From Proteus appendicitidis (GTDB lineage: Bacteria > Pseudomonadota > Gammaproteobacteria > Enterobacterales > Enterobacteriaceae), in assembly GCF_030271835.1 (NCBI RefSeq), contig NZ_CP127389.1, forward strand, positions 2,454,001 through 2,518,000: a DNA stretch of 64,000 bases, in the 5' to 3' direction. Positions 34,758 through 42,020 of this stretch are shown one piece after another; position 1 is the first letter of the stretch, and the number at the start of each line of letters is the position of its first letter. The position numbers and the translations under genes were made by a program. Under the pieces are notes generated by a model. It was not told the DNA's origin. It did not search any database and worked only from the letters and a program-made list of their open reading frames with translations.

Positions 34758-35093
34758 ATGAGCATTAAGCAACTACAGCAACAAATCCATCAGCAAAATA
34801 AAGATGCTGGATGGTGGGATAACCCGCGCGAAAAAGGAACGCTGCTCTGCCTTATTCACTCAGAAATCAGTGAGGCAATGGAGGGCGAACGTAAGGATTT
34901 AATGGACGATCACTTACCACATCGAAAAATGGCAGAGGTTGAACTTGCTGATGCTGTTATTCGCATTTTGGATTATGCGCATGCTTTCGGCTACGACATT
35001 GAAAGTGCAATTACTGAAAAGCTCGAATACAACAAACATCGTGCAGATCATCAACGTGAAAACCGCGCAAAGGAAGGCGGAAAACAATTCTAA
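34758..35093 (+). CDS. MazG-like nucleotide pyrophosphohydrolase
   Basis: 111 residues. The all-alpha NTP pyrophosphatase signature is present: HSEISEAMEGER (ExxE) and EVELADAVIRILDY (ExxD). It may hydrolyse abnormal or alarmone nucleotides. I chose the ATG at 34758 with AGGAG 8 bases upstream; the long frame from 34608 runs back over recT. The same ACAGGAGATAGATATG start cassette occurs before the next gene. Confidence 0.85.
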   Translation: MSIKQLQQQIHQQNKDAGWWDNPREKGTLLCLIHSEISEAMEGERKDLMDDHLPHRKMAEVELADAVIRILDYAHAFGYDIESAITEKLEYNKHRADHQRENRAKEGGKQF

Positions 35094-35124
35094 TTTAACT
35101 CGCGGGGTGCGACAGGAGATAGAT

Positions 35125-35463
35125 ATGGCAGATAAGCTCAAAGAAGAAATAAGTAGCATTATGGATAGAGCGGCAATGGGTAATGCTACCGTCTGCATTT
35201 TAAATCGCTTTGCTAACACCGTTCAAATAGCTGCATTTTTAATTAGCAAAGGCAAAGCAAAAGAAGCTACCGATTGGCTATATGGTGCTTTGGAATGGGA
35301 TTCTGAGGTTGATATTTTTGGCGACCTGAAAGATAGCGACGGCAATTCAGAAGATGTTCAAACTTGGTTTGATAAGCAGATGGAAGGCGAAATTAGCTTT
35401 GCAGAAGCAATAGAATTAATCCGCAAACATTACACCGAACTTGAAAAGCTACGGACAGCTTAA
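35125..35463 (+). CDS. Hypothetical helical early protein
   Basis: 112 residues, unrecognised, helical and acidic (KLKEEISSIMDRAAMGNATV, then a WLYGALEWDSEVD segment). It shares the start cassette of the MazG-like gene and the leader TAATTTAACTCGC with the next gene. Confidence 0.65.
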   Translation: MADKLKEEISSIMDRAAMGNATVCILNRFANTVQIAAFLISKGKAKEATDWLYGALEWDSEVDIFGDLKDSDGNSEDVQTWFDKQMEGEISFAEAIELIRKHYTELEKLRTA

Positions 35464-35497
35464 TTTAACTCGCAGGGAAGCAATAAGAGGAATGAAT

Positions 35498-35671
35498 ATG
35501 AGTAAGCAGATGGTTTTAGTTGCAAGGACAAACAAGGTTGGCTCTGACTCTGAGTGTGGTCTGGGTATTACTGAGGATGAATGGGATAAATTAACCGAAG
35601 AAGAGCAATCAGAATATATCAATACTGCAATTGATAATCTTGTTGATTGGTATGTGAAGACAGAAGGCTAA
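35498..35671 (+). CDS. Small acidic protein, paralogue of the one at 25389
   Basis: 57 residues. The pattern (LVARTNKVGSDSECGLGITE, then DEWDKLTEEEQSE) resembles the DUF7167-type small phage proteins as I recall them, and shares its core with 25389-25568. AGAGG lies 7 bases upstream. Function unknown. Confidence 0.7.
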   Translation: MSKQMVLVARTNKVGSDSECGLGITEDEWDKLTEEEQSEYINTAIDNLVDWYVKTEG

Positions 35672-35681
35672 AGGTAGAGTG

Positions 35682-36215
35682 ATGAAAGTTGAACAATCTA
35701 AAGTGACTAAATTAGTGATAACGGGTGTAGAACGTCACGACCCCATTCATGTTTACCTTGAAGACTACGGCGATAATCAAAATGGTCGTGTCACAATTAG
35801 CGAAAGCGGTTGTTCTTGGTCTTGTTTTTGGGGTTCTATGGGTAGCTCACTAGTTGAATTCATTCAGCGTATCAATAATCACTACTGGATAGGTAAGTTA
35901 GATTCTAATTTAATCTATGAGATGGACGCTGATAACGATGCAAATGCTGAATACGCTAAAAAACAAGTTATCGAGCTGCGCAAAGATGGTGAAATAGACC
36001 AATACGAAGCAAGGGAGTATTGGGATTTAATCGAATCATCCGATGATGTTAAGAGTGATTGTTGCAATTGCTATATAGGAAGTGAGTTGCTTGGTTTGTT
36101 TGGTGATGATGCTTGGTATAACGATTGGCCTTCTATTCCTAACCCTGAATATCTAAGAATGGAATCACGATTAAACGCTGTTCGTGAGGCATTAAAGCAA
36201 ATAAAGGTGGTGTGA
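35682..36215 (+). CDS. Hypothetical phage protein
   Basis: 177 residues, unrecognised; Cys and aromatic residues are frequent (SGCSWSCFWGSMGSSLVEF, SDCCNCYIGSELLGLFGDDA). It looks like a folded soluble protein and is similar in style to conserved phage early-region hypotheticals. Confidence 0.7.
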   Translation: MKVEQSKVTKLVITGVERHDPIHVYLEDYGDNQNGRVTISESGCSWSCFWGSMGSSLVEFIQRINNHYWIGKLDSNLIYEMDADNDANAEYAKKQVIELRKDGEIDQYEAREYWDLIESSDDVKSDCCNCYIGSELLGLFGDDAWYNDWPSIPNPEYLRMESRLNAVREALKQIKVV

Positions 36216-36388
36216 TGAAATTAACAGATAAGCAAGCTAAAACGCTAGATATTGTGAGAGATAAGTTTGGCGCTGGAATTGATGGTAGAACGCTTAAATC
36301 TTTTGAGAAAAAAGGGTTAATTAGACAAACAATCATTGGCTGGACATTAACAAAGTTAGGGTTTGATATATTGAATAAGGTGGAGTGA
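36215..36388 (+). CDS. Small winged-helix-like protein
   Basis: 57 residues (MKLTDKQAKTLDIVRDKFGA, ends ILNKVE). The helix-helix-helix-strand pattern with FEKKGLIRQTIIGWTLTKLG looks like a winged helix. It starts on the previous stop and overlaps the next start (TGATG). Function unknown. Confidence 0.6.
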   Translation: MKLTDKQAKTLDIVRDKFGAGIDGRTLKSFEKKGLIRQTIIGWTLTKLGFDILNKVE

Positions 36389-36669
36389 TGGATAAATCAA
36401 GGCAGCAATTTGAAGAGTTTATTAAGTTTCACATGGATGATGAGGAAATAAATAATAAATTTGAAACAGCAAATAACGGATTAAATTACGCTGACCAATA
36501 TGTAGATTTAATGTGGATTAGCTGGCAAGCATCGCGCGAGAGCTTGGAGATTGAATTGCCATATAAACATCAACCTAAATTTTACTCATATGAAGATGGT
36601 ATAAATACAGGTCTTAATATGTGCAGAGATATATTAATCAGCAACGGGGTGAAAATAAAAAATGAATGA
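36388..36669 (+). CDS. Hypothetical phage protein
   Basis: 93 residues. The pattern MDKSRQQFEEFI with a WQASRESLEIELP block is common in enterobacterial phage early regions; no function is known. Overlaps its neighbours by a few bases on both sides. Confidence 0.65.
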   Translation: MDKSRQQFEEFIKFHMDDEEINNKFETANNGLNYADQYVDLMWISWQASRESLEIELPYKHQPKFYSYEDGINTGLNMCRDILISNGVKIKNE

Positions 36670-36823
36670 CAAATACAAAGCCGAACTAATTAACGGCAAA
36701 CCAGTTATTTTATTAAATGGGAATATGATTGAAAAAGGATTTATTTCATATTCAGATGCAGTAAAAATAGCCAATAATTTAAATTCTAAATTCAAAGTAG
36801 CCCACACATATAAGATTAAATAA
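36662..36823 (+). CDS. Small hypothetical protein
   Basis: 53 residues (MNDKYKAELINGKPVILLNG, ends HTYKIK), basic, with a beta-hairpin-like start. Overlaps the previous frame by 8 bases. Function unknown. Confidence 0.55.
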   Translation: MNDKYKAELINGKPVILLNGNMIEKGFISYSDAVKIANNLNSKFKVAHTYKIK

Positions 36824-36825
36824 CC

Positions 36826-36987
36826 ATGCAAATAATCGGATATGTATTACTCATGCTAATACAGGGTTCTGCTGTACCTGTAACGGAAGATATATATACG
36901 CAATCGGAATGCAATAAACGTGCTGAATATTTAATGTCAGTGAGGAATATTGAAGTTGTTTGTGGAGAGGTATTGAATGAAAGATAA
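36826..36987 (+). CDS. Small exported protein, DUF1482-like layout
   Basis: 53 residues. A short apolar N-terminus (MQIIGYVLLMLIQGSA) may be a signal sequence. The mature part has two Cys (QSECNKRAEY and VVCGEV). The SEC-x6-Y layout recalls DUF1482 phage proteins. Weak assignment. Confidence 0.55.
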   Translation: MQIIGYVLLMLIQGSAVPVTEDIYTQSECNKRAEYLMSVRNIEVVCGEVLNER

Positions 36988-37153
36988 GTATTATGCTGGA
37001 CTAGAATATTATAGAGATTCAATTGAAATAGAACCAACAATGAAAGATTGGTTTGTTTTAAATACTCCATCTTTGAATGTGGAAGTTACAAAACAAGACT
37101 TAATTGACATCAGAAATACTATCAACGAAATACTAGAGGCTGATAATGAATAA
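36977..37153 (+). CDS. Small acidic hypothetical protein
   Basis: 58 residues (MKDKYYAGLEYYRDSIEIEP, ends ILEADNE), acidic. It overlaps both neighbours by about 8-11 bases; GGAGAGG is upstream of the ATG. Function unknown. Confidence 0.55.
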   Translation: MKDKYYAGLEYYRDSIEIEPTMKDWFVLNTPSLNVEVTKQDLIDIRNTINEILEADNE

Positions 37154-37481
37154 ATACACCGAACTATCTGACTTAGAAATTAACAAGCGCGTATTTGTTG
37201 CTGCGAAAATAGAACATGAAGACACAGACTTGCATAGCAATAAAGTTTTCTATGGAGATGGAGCTAAATGGATTGAGTTTAACCCATGCAATAACCCAGC
37301 CGATGCAATGCCTATTATTATTGAGAATAAAATAGGAATGAATTTTATTGGTAATATCGTTGGCTGGTCTGCGAGTCATATTTGTGAAAGCAAAGGTGAA
37401 CTTGAGGTTTACGATAAAAACTATTATCGCGCAGCTATGATGTGCTTTTTGATTATGAAGGGTGAGGAGAATGAAGGCTGA
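37146..37481 (+). CDS. DUF2591 phage protein
   Basis: 111 residues with family landmarks YTELSDLEINKRV, CNNPADAMPIIIENKI and YYRAAMMCFLIMK. Common in lambdoid left operons; role unknown. It overlaps the adenine methylase gene by 11 bases. Confidence 0.85.
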   Translation: MNKYTELSDLEINKRVFVAAKIEHEDTDLHSNKVFYGDGAKWIEFNPCNNPADAMPIIIENKIGMNFIGNIVGWSASHICESKGELEVYDKNYYRAAMMCFLIMKGEENEG

Positions 37482-38016
37482 CTACGGAGGTAGCCACACA
37501 CCAAAGGAATTGCGTGATAGATGGCAAACTCCCCTACCTTTATTCACAGCACTGGACGCTGAATTCGGTTTCTATTTAGATGCCGCTGCCGATAAAAATA
37601 ACCACCTTTGCACTCATTACCTCACCGAAAAAGACGACTCGTTAAATTGCGACTGGAAAAGTTACGGAGCGATATTCTTAAATCCTCCTTACAGTGAAAT
37701 TCAGCCTTGGATTAATAAAGCCGCCGAACAATGTAAAAAGCAATTACAGCCTATCGTGATGTTAATTCCTGTTGATACTTCTGTTGGTTGGTTTAATTCT
37801 GCATTAGAAACAGTTGATGAAGTGAGATTAATTATAGGAGGAAGAATATCTTTTATTAATGCAGGAACAAACAAACCCGTCAATGGAAACAATAAAGGCT
37901 CAATGCTTTTAATATGGCGACCATATATAAAACCAAGAAAGATAATTAATACTGTCGATAGAGATGAATTAATTAATATCGGAAATAAAATATTAAATGA
38001 ATGGAAAATAGCATAG
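37471..38016 (+). CDS. Phage DNA N6-adenine methyltransferase
   Basis: 181 residues. The catalytic NPPY motif is in AIFLNPPYSEIQPWINKA; the N-terminal WQTPLPLFTALDAEFGF and LDAAADKNNHLC are typical of the phage Dam family (PF05869 type). It may protect phage DNA from restriction or change gene control. The ATG at 37471 has GGAG upstream. Confidence 0.9.
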   Translation: MKADYGGSHTPKELRDRWQTPLPLFTALDAEFGFYLDAAADKNNHLCTHYLTEKDDSLNCDWKSYGAIFLNPPYSEIQPWINKAAEQCKKQLQPIVMLIPVDTSVGWFNSALETVDEVRLIIGGRISFINAGTNKPVNGNNKGSMLLIWRPYIKPRKIINTVDRDELINIGNKILNEWKIA

Positions 38017-38023
38017 GTGAATT

Positions 38024-38230
38024 ATGAGGTTAATAATTCGCGGTGAAGTCACGCCCATAGAAAGGATTGCTATTAATGAGGCATTGGAAGCCCATAAAAA
38101 GAAATATAATCGAACTGGAATAATCGTTAGCCACAAAATAAAGATAGGAAAGAATATCTACCCAGTCGAAATAGAAAACTGTCGTAAATCATATATGGTC
38201 ACTTTGCGTAATAAAAGGCAAAGACTATGA
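38024..38230 (+). CDS. DUF4060 phage protein
   Basis: 68 residues, basic: MRLIIRGEVTPIERIAINEA, then a beta-rich end. It resembles the DUF4060 family found near xis/int in enterobacterial phages, as I recall it. Function unknown. Confidence 0.7.
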   Translation: MRLIIRGEVTPIERIAINEALEAHKKKYNRTGIIVSHKIKIGKNIYPVEIENCRKSYMVTLRNKRQRL

Positions 38231-38445
38231 ACACACAAGCAATGGAAAACGCACGAAGGCAAATAGCAAAGGAATGCTTAATCGAACTCAGAAGCCACGG
38301 AATACCTAACGACAAACTAACCACTCAGATCCTCGATAAATGCACACCAAAGTTTAAGCCTCTAAATCACACAAAGTACAACGCCAAAGATGTTATGTGC
38401 CAATACATCAGAAATCTGCAAAAGGAAGAGAAGAATGGAAGATGA
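38227..38445 (+). CDS. Hypothetical protein before xis
   Basis: 72 residues, basic and helical (ARRQIAKECLIELRSHGIPN). Overlaps the neighbours by 4 and 11 bases. Not recognised. Confidence 0.6.
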   Translation: MNTQAMENARRQIAKECLIELRSHGIPNDKLTTQILDKCTPKFKPLNHTKYNAKDVMCQYIRNLQKEEKNGR

Positions 38446-38743
38446 CTGCATGACATTGAAAGAGTTTGCAGGGAAGCTAAAACTCTCACCATCGACTATC
38501 TATAAAAACCCACCAAAATATTACATGTTTAAGGTGGGTGGTTCATGGCGAGCTAACAAGGATAGCCTGAAAAAGTTTGAACAGGCGCAGTTTAATGACA
38601 ATAATGTTTACCGGCTGGCTGTGGTCGGTGGCAGGAGAAATTTAAAATGCCGATCTACAAAAGAGGTAACACATACTGGATTGATGTCACATCTCCAAGT
38701 GGAGAAAGAATTAGGAGATCTACTGGCACCACGAACAAGGTAA
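38435..38743 (+). CDS. xis: Excisionase-like DNA-binding protein
   Basis: 102 residues from 38435 (the ATG at 38450 is also possible). A winged helix-turn-helix at the N-terminus (MTLKEFAGKLKLSPSTIYKN, then YYMFKVGGSWRANKDSL) fits the excisionase/AlpA type. Its 3' end overlaps int by 97 bases in another frame, like lambda xis-int. It should direct integrase toward excision. Confidence 0.78.
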   Translation: MEDDCMTLKEFAGKLKLSPSTIYKNPPKYYMFKVGGSWRANKDSLKKFEQAQFNDNNVYRLAVVGGRRNLKCRSTKEVTHTGLMSHLQVEKELGDLLAPRTR

Positions 38744-39693
38744 AGGCTCAGGAGTATCACGATAAATTAAAATACGACCTGTGGCAGATAGATAAATTAG
38801 ATAAATCGCCAGAACGAACATTCGATGAGATGATGATTTTGGCGCTAAGAAATGCTGAGAGCCATCGAAGTTTTGCAAATGCACAAACTAATGCAAGGTA
38901 TTTCCTAGCTATTTTCAAGGGAAGAAAACTATCCACTATTACCAGTGATGAGATCACGAACTCACTGCCTGTGTATAGCACGAAAACAAAGAGAAAACTC
39001 TCTAACGCATCCAAAAACAGGTATCGTTCATTTATTATGAGGGCATTTTCATTAGCCCACAAAACTGGGTGGATAAAAGAGAAACCGCATGTCCCGTCGT
39101 TTAGGGAGCCAACCGTTAGGGTTAGATGGATCGAAAAGGAGGTAGCGATAGAGCTTATTGATAATTTAAAGCTCAAGTGGATGAAGGACTTGGTTAGCTT
39201 GGCATTATTAACTGGGGCAAGGCGAGGTGAGTTGCTATCCCTAACTTGGAGCAATGTTGACTTAGATAGAGGGGTTGCAATAGTAACACCTGAAAACTCA
39301 AAATCTAACCGAGGTCGCCCTCTTCCCTTAAATGAAGATGCTGTAAATATTTTAAGCAATATTCCAAAAGACTTTGAATATGTATTTACAAGAACCGGGA
39401 AAAGGAAACGAACTATTGGATTGGAAGATTTTGAACGGGCGGTGAAATTAACCAAGCTAACAGATTTTAGATTTCACGACCTACGACACACATGGGCTAG
39501 TTGGCACGTTCAAAGCGGTACACCATTAATGGTATTAAAAGAAATGGGAGGATGGGAAACATTAGAAATGGTTAAGAGGTACGCTCATTTAAGTGGCGAG
39601 CATTTAACCAAATACAGTGAGCGTGTCACAATTTCGACACACTCGAAGAATAAAGCCAGCAAAAAGCCACATCTAACACTTTTAACTGGCTGA
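38647..39693 (+). CDS. int: Tyrosine integrase
   Basis: 348 residues. Catalytic residues are Arg192 (LTGARRGELL), His277 and Arg280 (FHDLRHTWAS), Trp303 (GGWETLEM) in the second His position and Tyr312 (RYAHLS). The SAM-like core-binding domain spans about 55-150. It ends 43 bases from the attR core and recombines the 23-bp core in flaB. Its last codons contain an arm-type site (39623-39641). Confidence 0.95.
   Translation: MPIYKRGNTYWIDVTSPSGERIRRSTGTTNKVKAQEYHDKLKYDLWQIDKLDKSPERTFDEMMILALRNAESHRSFANAQTNARYFLAIFKGRKLSTITSDEITNSLPVYSTKTKRKLSNASKNRYRSFIMRAFSLAHKTGWIKEKPHVPSFREPTVRVRWIEKEVAIELIDNLKLKWMKDLVSLALLTGARRGELLSLTWSNVDLDRGVAIVTPENSKSNRGRPLPLNEDAVNILSNIPKDFEYVFTRTGKRKRTIGLEDFERAVKLTKLTDFRFHDLRHTWASWHVQSGTPLMVLKEMGGWETLEMVKRYAHLSGEHLTKYSERVTISTHSKNKASKKPHLTLLTG
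39623..39641. promoter_or_regulatory. Right arm-type site inside int
   Basis: GTGTCACAATTTCGACACA differs from 1017-1035 by one base. It encodes part of the int C-terminus, so binding site and coding sequence are combined. Confidence 0.55.
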
Positions 39694-39720
39694 TTAATAT
39701 AGATTAATATTACCCATTAT

Positions 39721-40077
39721 CTAGTGTAAAACACAATCCTGAATAGATTTAATATCGGACTCTGAATTAGAACCGTTTTTAGCTTGAACAGTTAACTCAC
39801 GAATACGTTGTAAGTTATTATTAATTTCATTTAATGCCCCTTCTGTAGTTTGGGCAATTGAAATACCGTCGTTCGCATTACGAGAAGCTTGAGTCAAACC
39901 ATTAATATTTGAAGTAAAACGGTTAGCAATCGCTTGACCCGCTGCGTCATCCTTGGCGCTATTAATACGTAAGCCAGAAGATAAACGTTGGATAGCGTTA
40001 CCTAATGCACTTTGTGAACGGTTTAAATTATTTTGAGTCACGAGTGACAGGTAATTGGTATTAATGACTTGTGCCAT
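39721..40077 (-). pseudogene. flaB: flaB (fliC2) flagellin, 5' fragment
   Basis: It encodes flagellin residues 1-113 ([20 protein letters not shown] up to SDIKSIQ) and then five phage-coded residues (DCVLH) and a stop. The N-terminal D0/D1 part, with the export and polymerisation signals, is kept; the C-terminal D0 is lost. The start, ribosome site (AAGGAA) and a sigma-28 promoter remain, so a 118-residue peptide could still be made. The rest of the gene is at 106-903. Confidence 0.93.
39737..39759. repeat. attR core (23-bp direct repeat)
   Basis: Identical to 881-903. Phage sequence lies to the left and flaB N-terminal codons to the right. The phage side supplies DCVLH and a stop after Gln113 of the flagellin. 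Confidence 0.93.
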
Positions 40078-40160
40078 AAAATATTCCTTCAACTTGATTT
40101 TAAAATACTTTTTAATGAATAGGTTGGTTATTACGTCACTGTAATAACGTTGCCTAAACA

Positions 40161-40187
40161 CTATCGTCATCAATTTTGAGAGTTTTA
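40161..40187 (-). promoter_or_regulatory. Sigma-28 promoter of flaB
   Basis: Minus strand TAAA, 15 bases, GACGATAG. Against the consensus GCCGATAA it has two changes in the -10, unlike the perfect flaA site. It lies about 84 bases before the ATG. Confidence 0.65.
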
Positions 40188-40460
40188 CGATTTTTGACGT
40201 CAAGAAAATAGCAATAAAAGCCAGTTAGTTAATTTGTAAGGAATAATTGATTGCAAAAAAAAGAGGAAATGATCGAAAGAAAAAATAAAACTAAAAAAGA
40301 ATGGGTTTAAATATAAAATACTGAGAGCCTATATTCTAAATAATTCAATATGTAGTTAGGCAATAAATAAGTGAGTTGCTAAGACAATGGAAATATGACG
40401 AGTATATATCCCCTGCTTAGTGTTAAAAGAAAAGTATGAATATTTCTTAGCGTAAAAAAC

Positions 40461-40487
40461 AAAAAAAAGACCCTCAGATGAGGGTCT
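40461..40487 (-). terminator. flaA terminator
   Basis: AGACCCTC-ATCT-GAGGGTCT (8 bp) followed by eight T residues on the minus strand, 38 bases past the flaA stop. Confidence 0.88.
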
Positions 40488-40524
40488 TTGATATAGAAAG
40501 GTATCTTTTGTGTCAGAGTACGAA

Positions 40525-41634
40525 TTAACGTAACAGAGACAGAACTGATTGTGGTACTTGGTTTGCTTGAGCAAGTACAGAAGTACCAGCTTGTTGCAGG
40601 ATTTGACCACGGCTCATGTTAGAAACTTCTGTTGCATAGTCAGCATCTAAGATACGGCTACGTGAAGCAGATAAGTTATTAACAGTGTTGTTCAGGTTGT
40701 TGATAGTAGATTCAAAACGGTTTTGAATCGCACCTAATTTAGAACGGCTTTCATCAATTTTGTTGATAGCTTCGTCTAAAGTAGCCAGAGCATCTTCTTT
40801 AACGTCTAAAGTTTTAACGTCTTTACCCGCAGCAGGAGTAAATTCGTTAGCAGTTACAGCTGCACTTGCTTTTAAGTTAACTTGTGCAGTATCTGTACCA
40901 TCAGCTTCAAAGTCAGAAGAAGAAACTAAATAATCTGTACCGCCTTTAGTTGCAACAAATTTATCTGCAACAACTTTACCATCTTCTTCATAAGCTTTAA
41001 CTGTTAAACCAGTTTCCAGTTTAGTACCAGTAGCAACACCTAATTTAGTAGGGTCTGCAGCAGCACCAGCTTTCTTCTCACCTTTGCTAACTGTAGCTTC
41101 TGTAAACAGTTTGTCACTTGAAACGCCTAAAGTACCGTTATCAATTTTATCTAAGTTAAATTTGATAACTTCTTTATCGTTAGTACCAACTTGGATAGTC
41201 ATTTCTGACTTCTCACCGCTCAGTACTTTAACGCCGTTGAACTGAGTTTGTTCAGAGATACGGTTGATTTCACCAAGACGCTCTTTAACTTCTTCTTGGA
41301 TTGAAGTGATGTCTGAGTTAGAGTTAGTACCGTTTTTAGCTTGAACTGTTAACTCACGGATACGTTGTAAGTTGTTGTTGATTTCGTTCAGAGCACCTTC
41401 AGTAGTTTGAGCGATAGAGATACCATCGTTCGCATTACGTGATGCTTGAGTTAAACCATTTACGTTTGAAGTGAAACGGTTAGCAATCGCTTGACCTGCT
41501 GCATCGTCTTTAGCGCTGTTGATACGCAGACCAGAAGACAGACGCTCGATTGCACTTCCTAAAGCTCCCTGAGATTTGTTCAGGTTGTTTTGAGTTACCA
41601 GAGATAGATAGTTGGTATTAATGACTTGTGCCAT
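40525..41634 (-). CDS. flaA: Flagellin FlaA (FliC1)
   Basis: 369 residues, intact. Conserved N-terminal ([20 protein letters not shown]) and C-terminal D0/D1 regions ([20 protein letters not shown], end SVLSLLR) enclose a variable, Lys-, Ala- and Thr-rich middle (about 170-285). In P. mirabilis the first of the two flagellin genes is the one normally expressed; flaB is silent and recombines with it to make hybrid flagellin. It has a perfect sigma-28 promoter (41713-41739) and its own terminator. It stands 448 bases upstream of the flaB 5' fragment. Confidence 0.95.
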   Translation of the reverse strand: MAQVINTNYLSLVTQNNLNKSQGALGSAIERLSSGLRINSAKDDAAGQAIANRFTSNVNGLTQASRNANDGISIAQTTEGALNEINNNLQRIRELTVQAKNGTNSNSDITSIQEEVKERLGEINRISEQTQFNGVKVLSGEKSEMTIQVGTNDKEVIKFNLDKIDNGTLGVSSDKLFTEATVSKGEKKAGAAADPTKLGVATGTKLETGLTVKAYEEDGKVVADKFVATKGGTDYLVSSSDFEADGTDTAQVNLKASAAVTANEFTPAAGKDVKTLDVKEDALATLDEAINKIDESRSKLGAIQNRFESTINNLNNTVNNLSASRSRILDADYATEVSNMSRGQILQQAGTSVLAQANQVPQSVLSLLR

Positions 41635-41712
41635 AGCTAGATTCCTTTAAAATCAAGTCGATAAAATAAAAGTTTGCCTATTCATTTACGGTGTCAATCA
41701 CCGGCAACAAGT

Positions 41713-41739
41713 TTATCGGCACCCCACATACAACCTTTA
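41713..41739 (-). promoter_or_regulatory. Sigma-28 promoter of flaA
   Basis: Minus strand TAAA, 15 bases, GCCGATAA: a full match to the FliA consensus, 79 bases before the ATG. Confidence 0.88.
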
Positions 41740-41950
41740 ACTTTTCCTACAAATATTTCTGCGTTTTTTTATAGAATTAATATCAAGTCAATGATAAACA
41801 AGGAAATTAAATTATTATTTTTTTATTAAAATTTTATCAATTTTCGTCTCAACCTATTTTTACCCTTCTAAATTCGACTTTAGTCATCAATGGCAACAAA
41901 AGGCTTCTATATGGCAGCCTGTTTACGTCATCAAAAATACCAAATAGACG

Positions 41951-41977
41951 TAAACTTTTCGCCGATTCTACCGATAA
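41951..41977 (+). promoter_or_regulatory. Sigma-28 promoter of fliDST
   Basis: TAAA, 15 bases, ACCGATAA: one change from consensus, 44 bases before the fliD ATG, divergent from the flaA promoter. Confidence 0.8.
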
Positions 41978-42020
41978 CGGTTTTTGAGGATTATTTTACG
42001 AACACAGAAAGGAGACCGGT

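Larger units (their letters stand above)
881..39759. mobile_element. P22-like prophage integrated in flagellin gene flaB
   Basis: The element is bounded by an exact 23-bp direct repeat (881-903 and 39737-39759), giving a unit of 38,856 bp. It carries an integrase beside the right repeat, a lambdoid cI/cro/cII/N/Q control region, replication and recombination genes, and a virion gene set in P22 order (3-2-1-8-5-4-10-26-14-7-20-16-9). All virion, lysis and regulatory genes have full-length frames, so it looks inducible; this is inference. The P22 immI region (mnt, arc, ant, sieA) between genes 16 and 9 is absent. Host filament genes lie directly on both sides. Confidence 0.96.

Noticed and set aside
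38757..39455. 232-codon minus-strand frame opposite int
   Set aside because: No ribosome site, no recognisable protein, and it lies wholly inside a clear integrase gene; it is a shadow frame.
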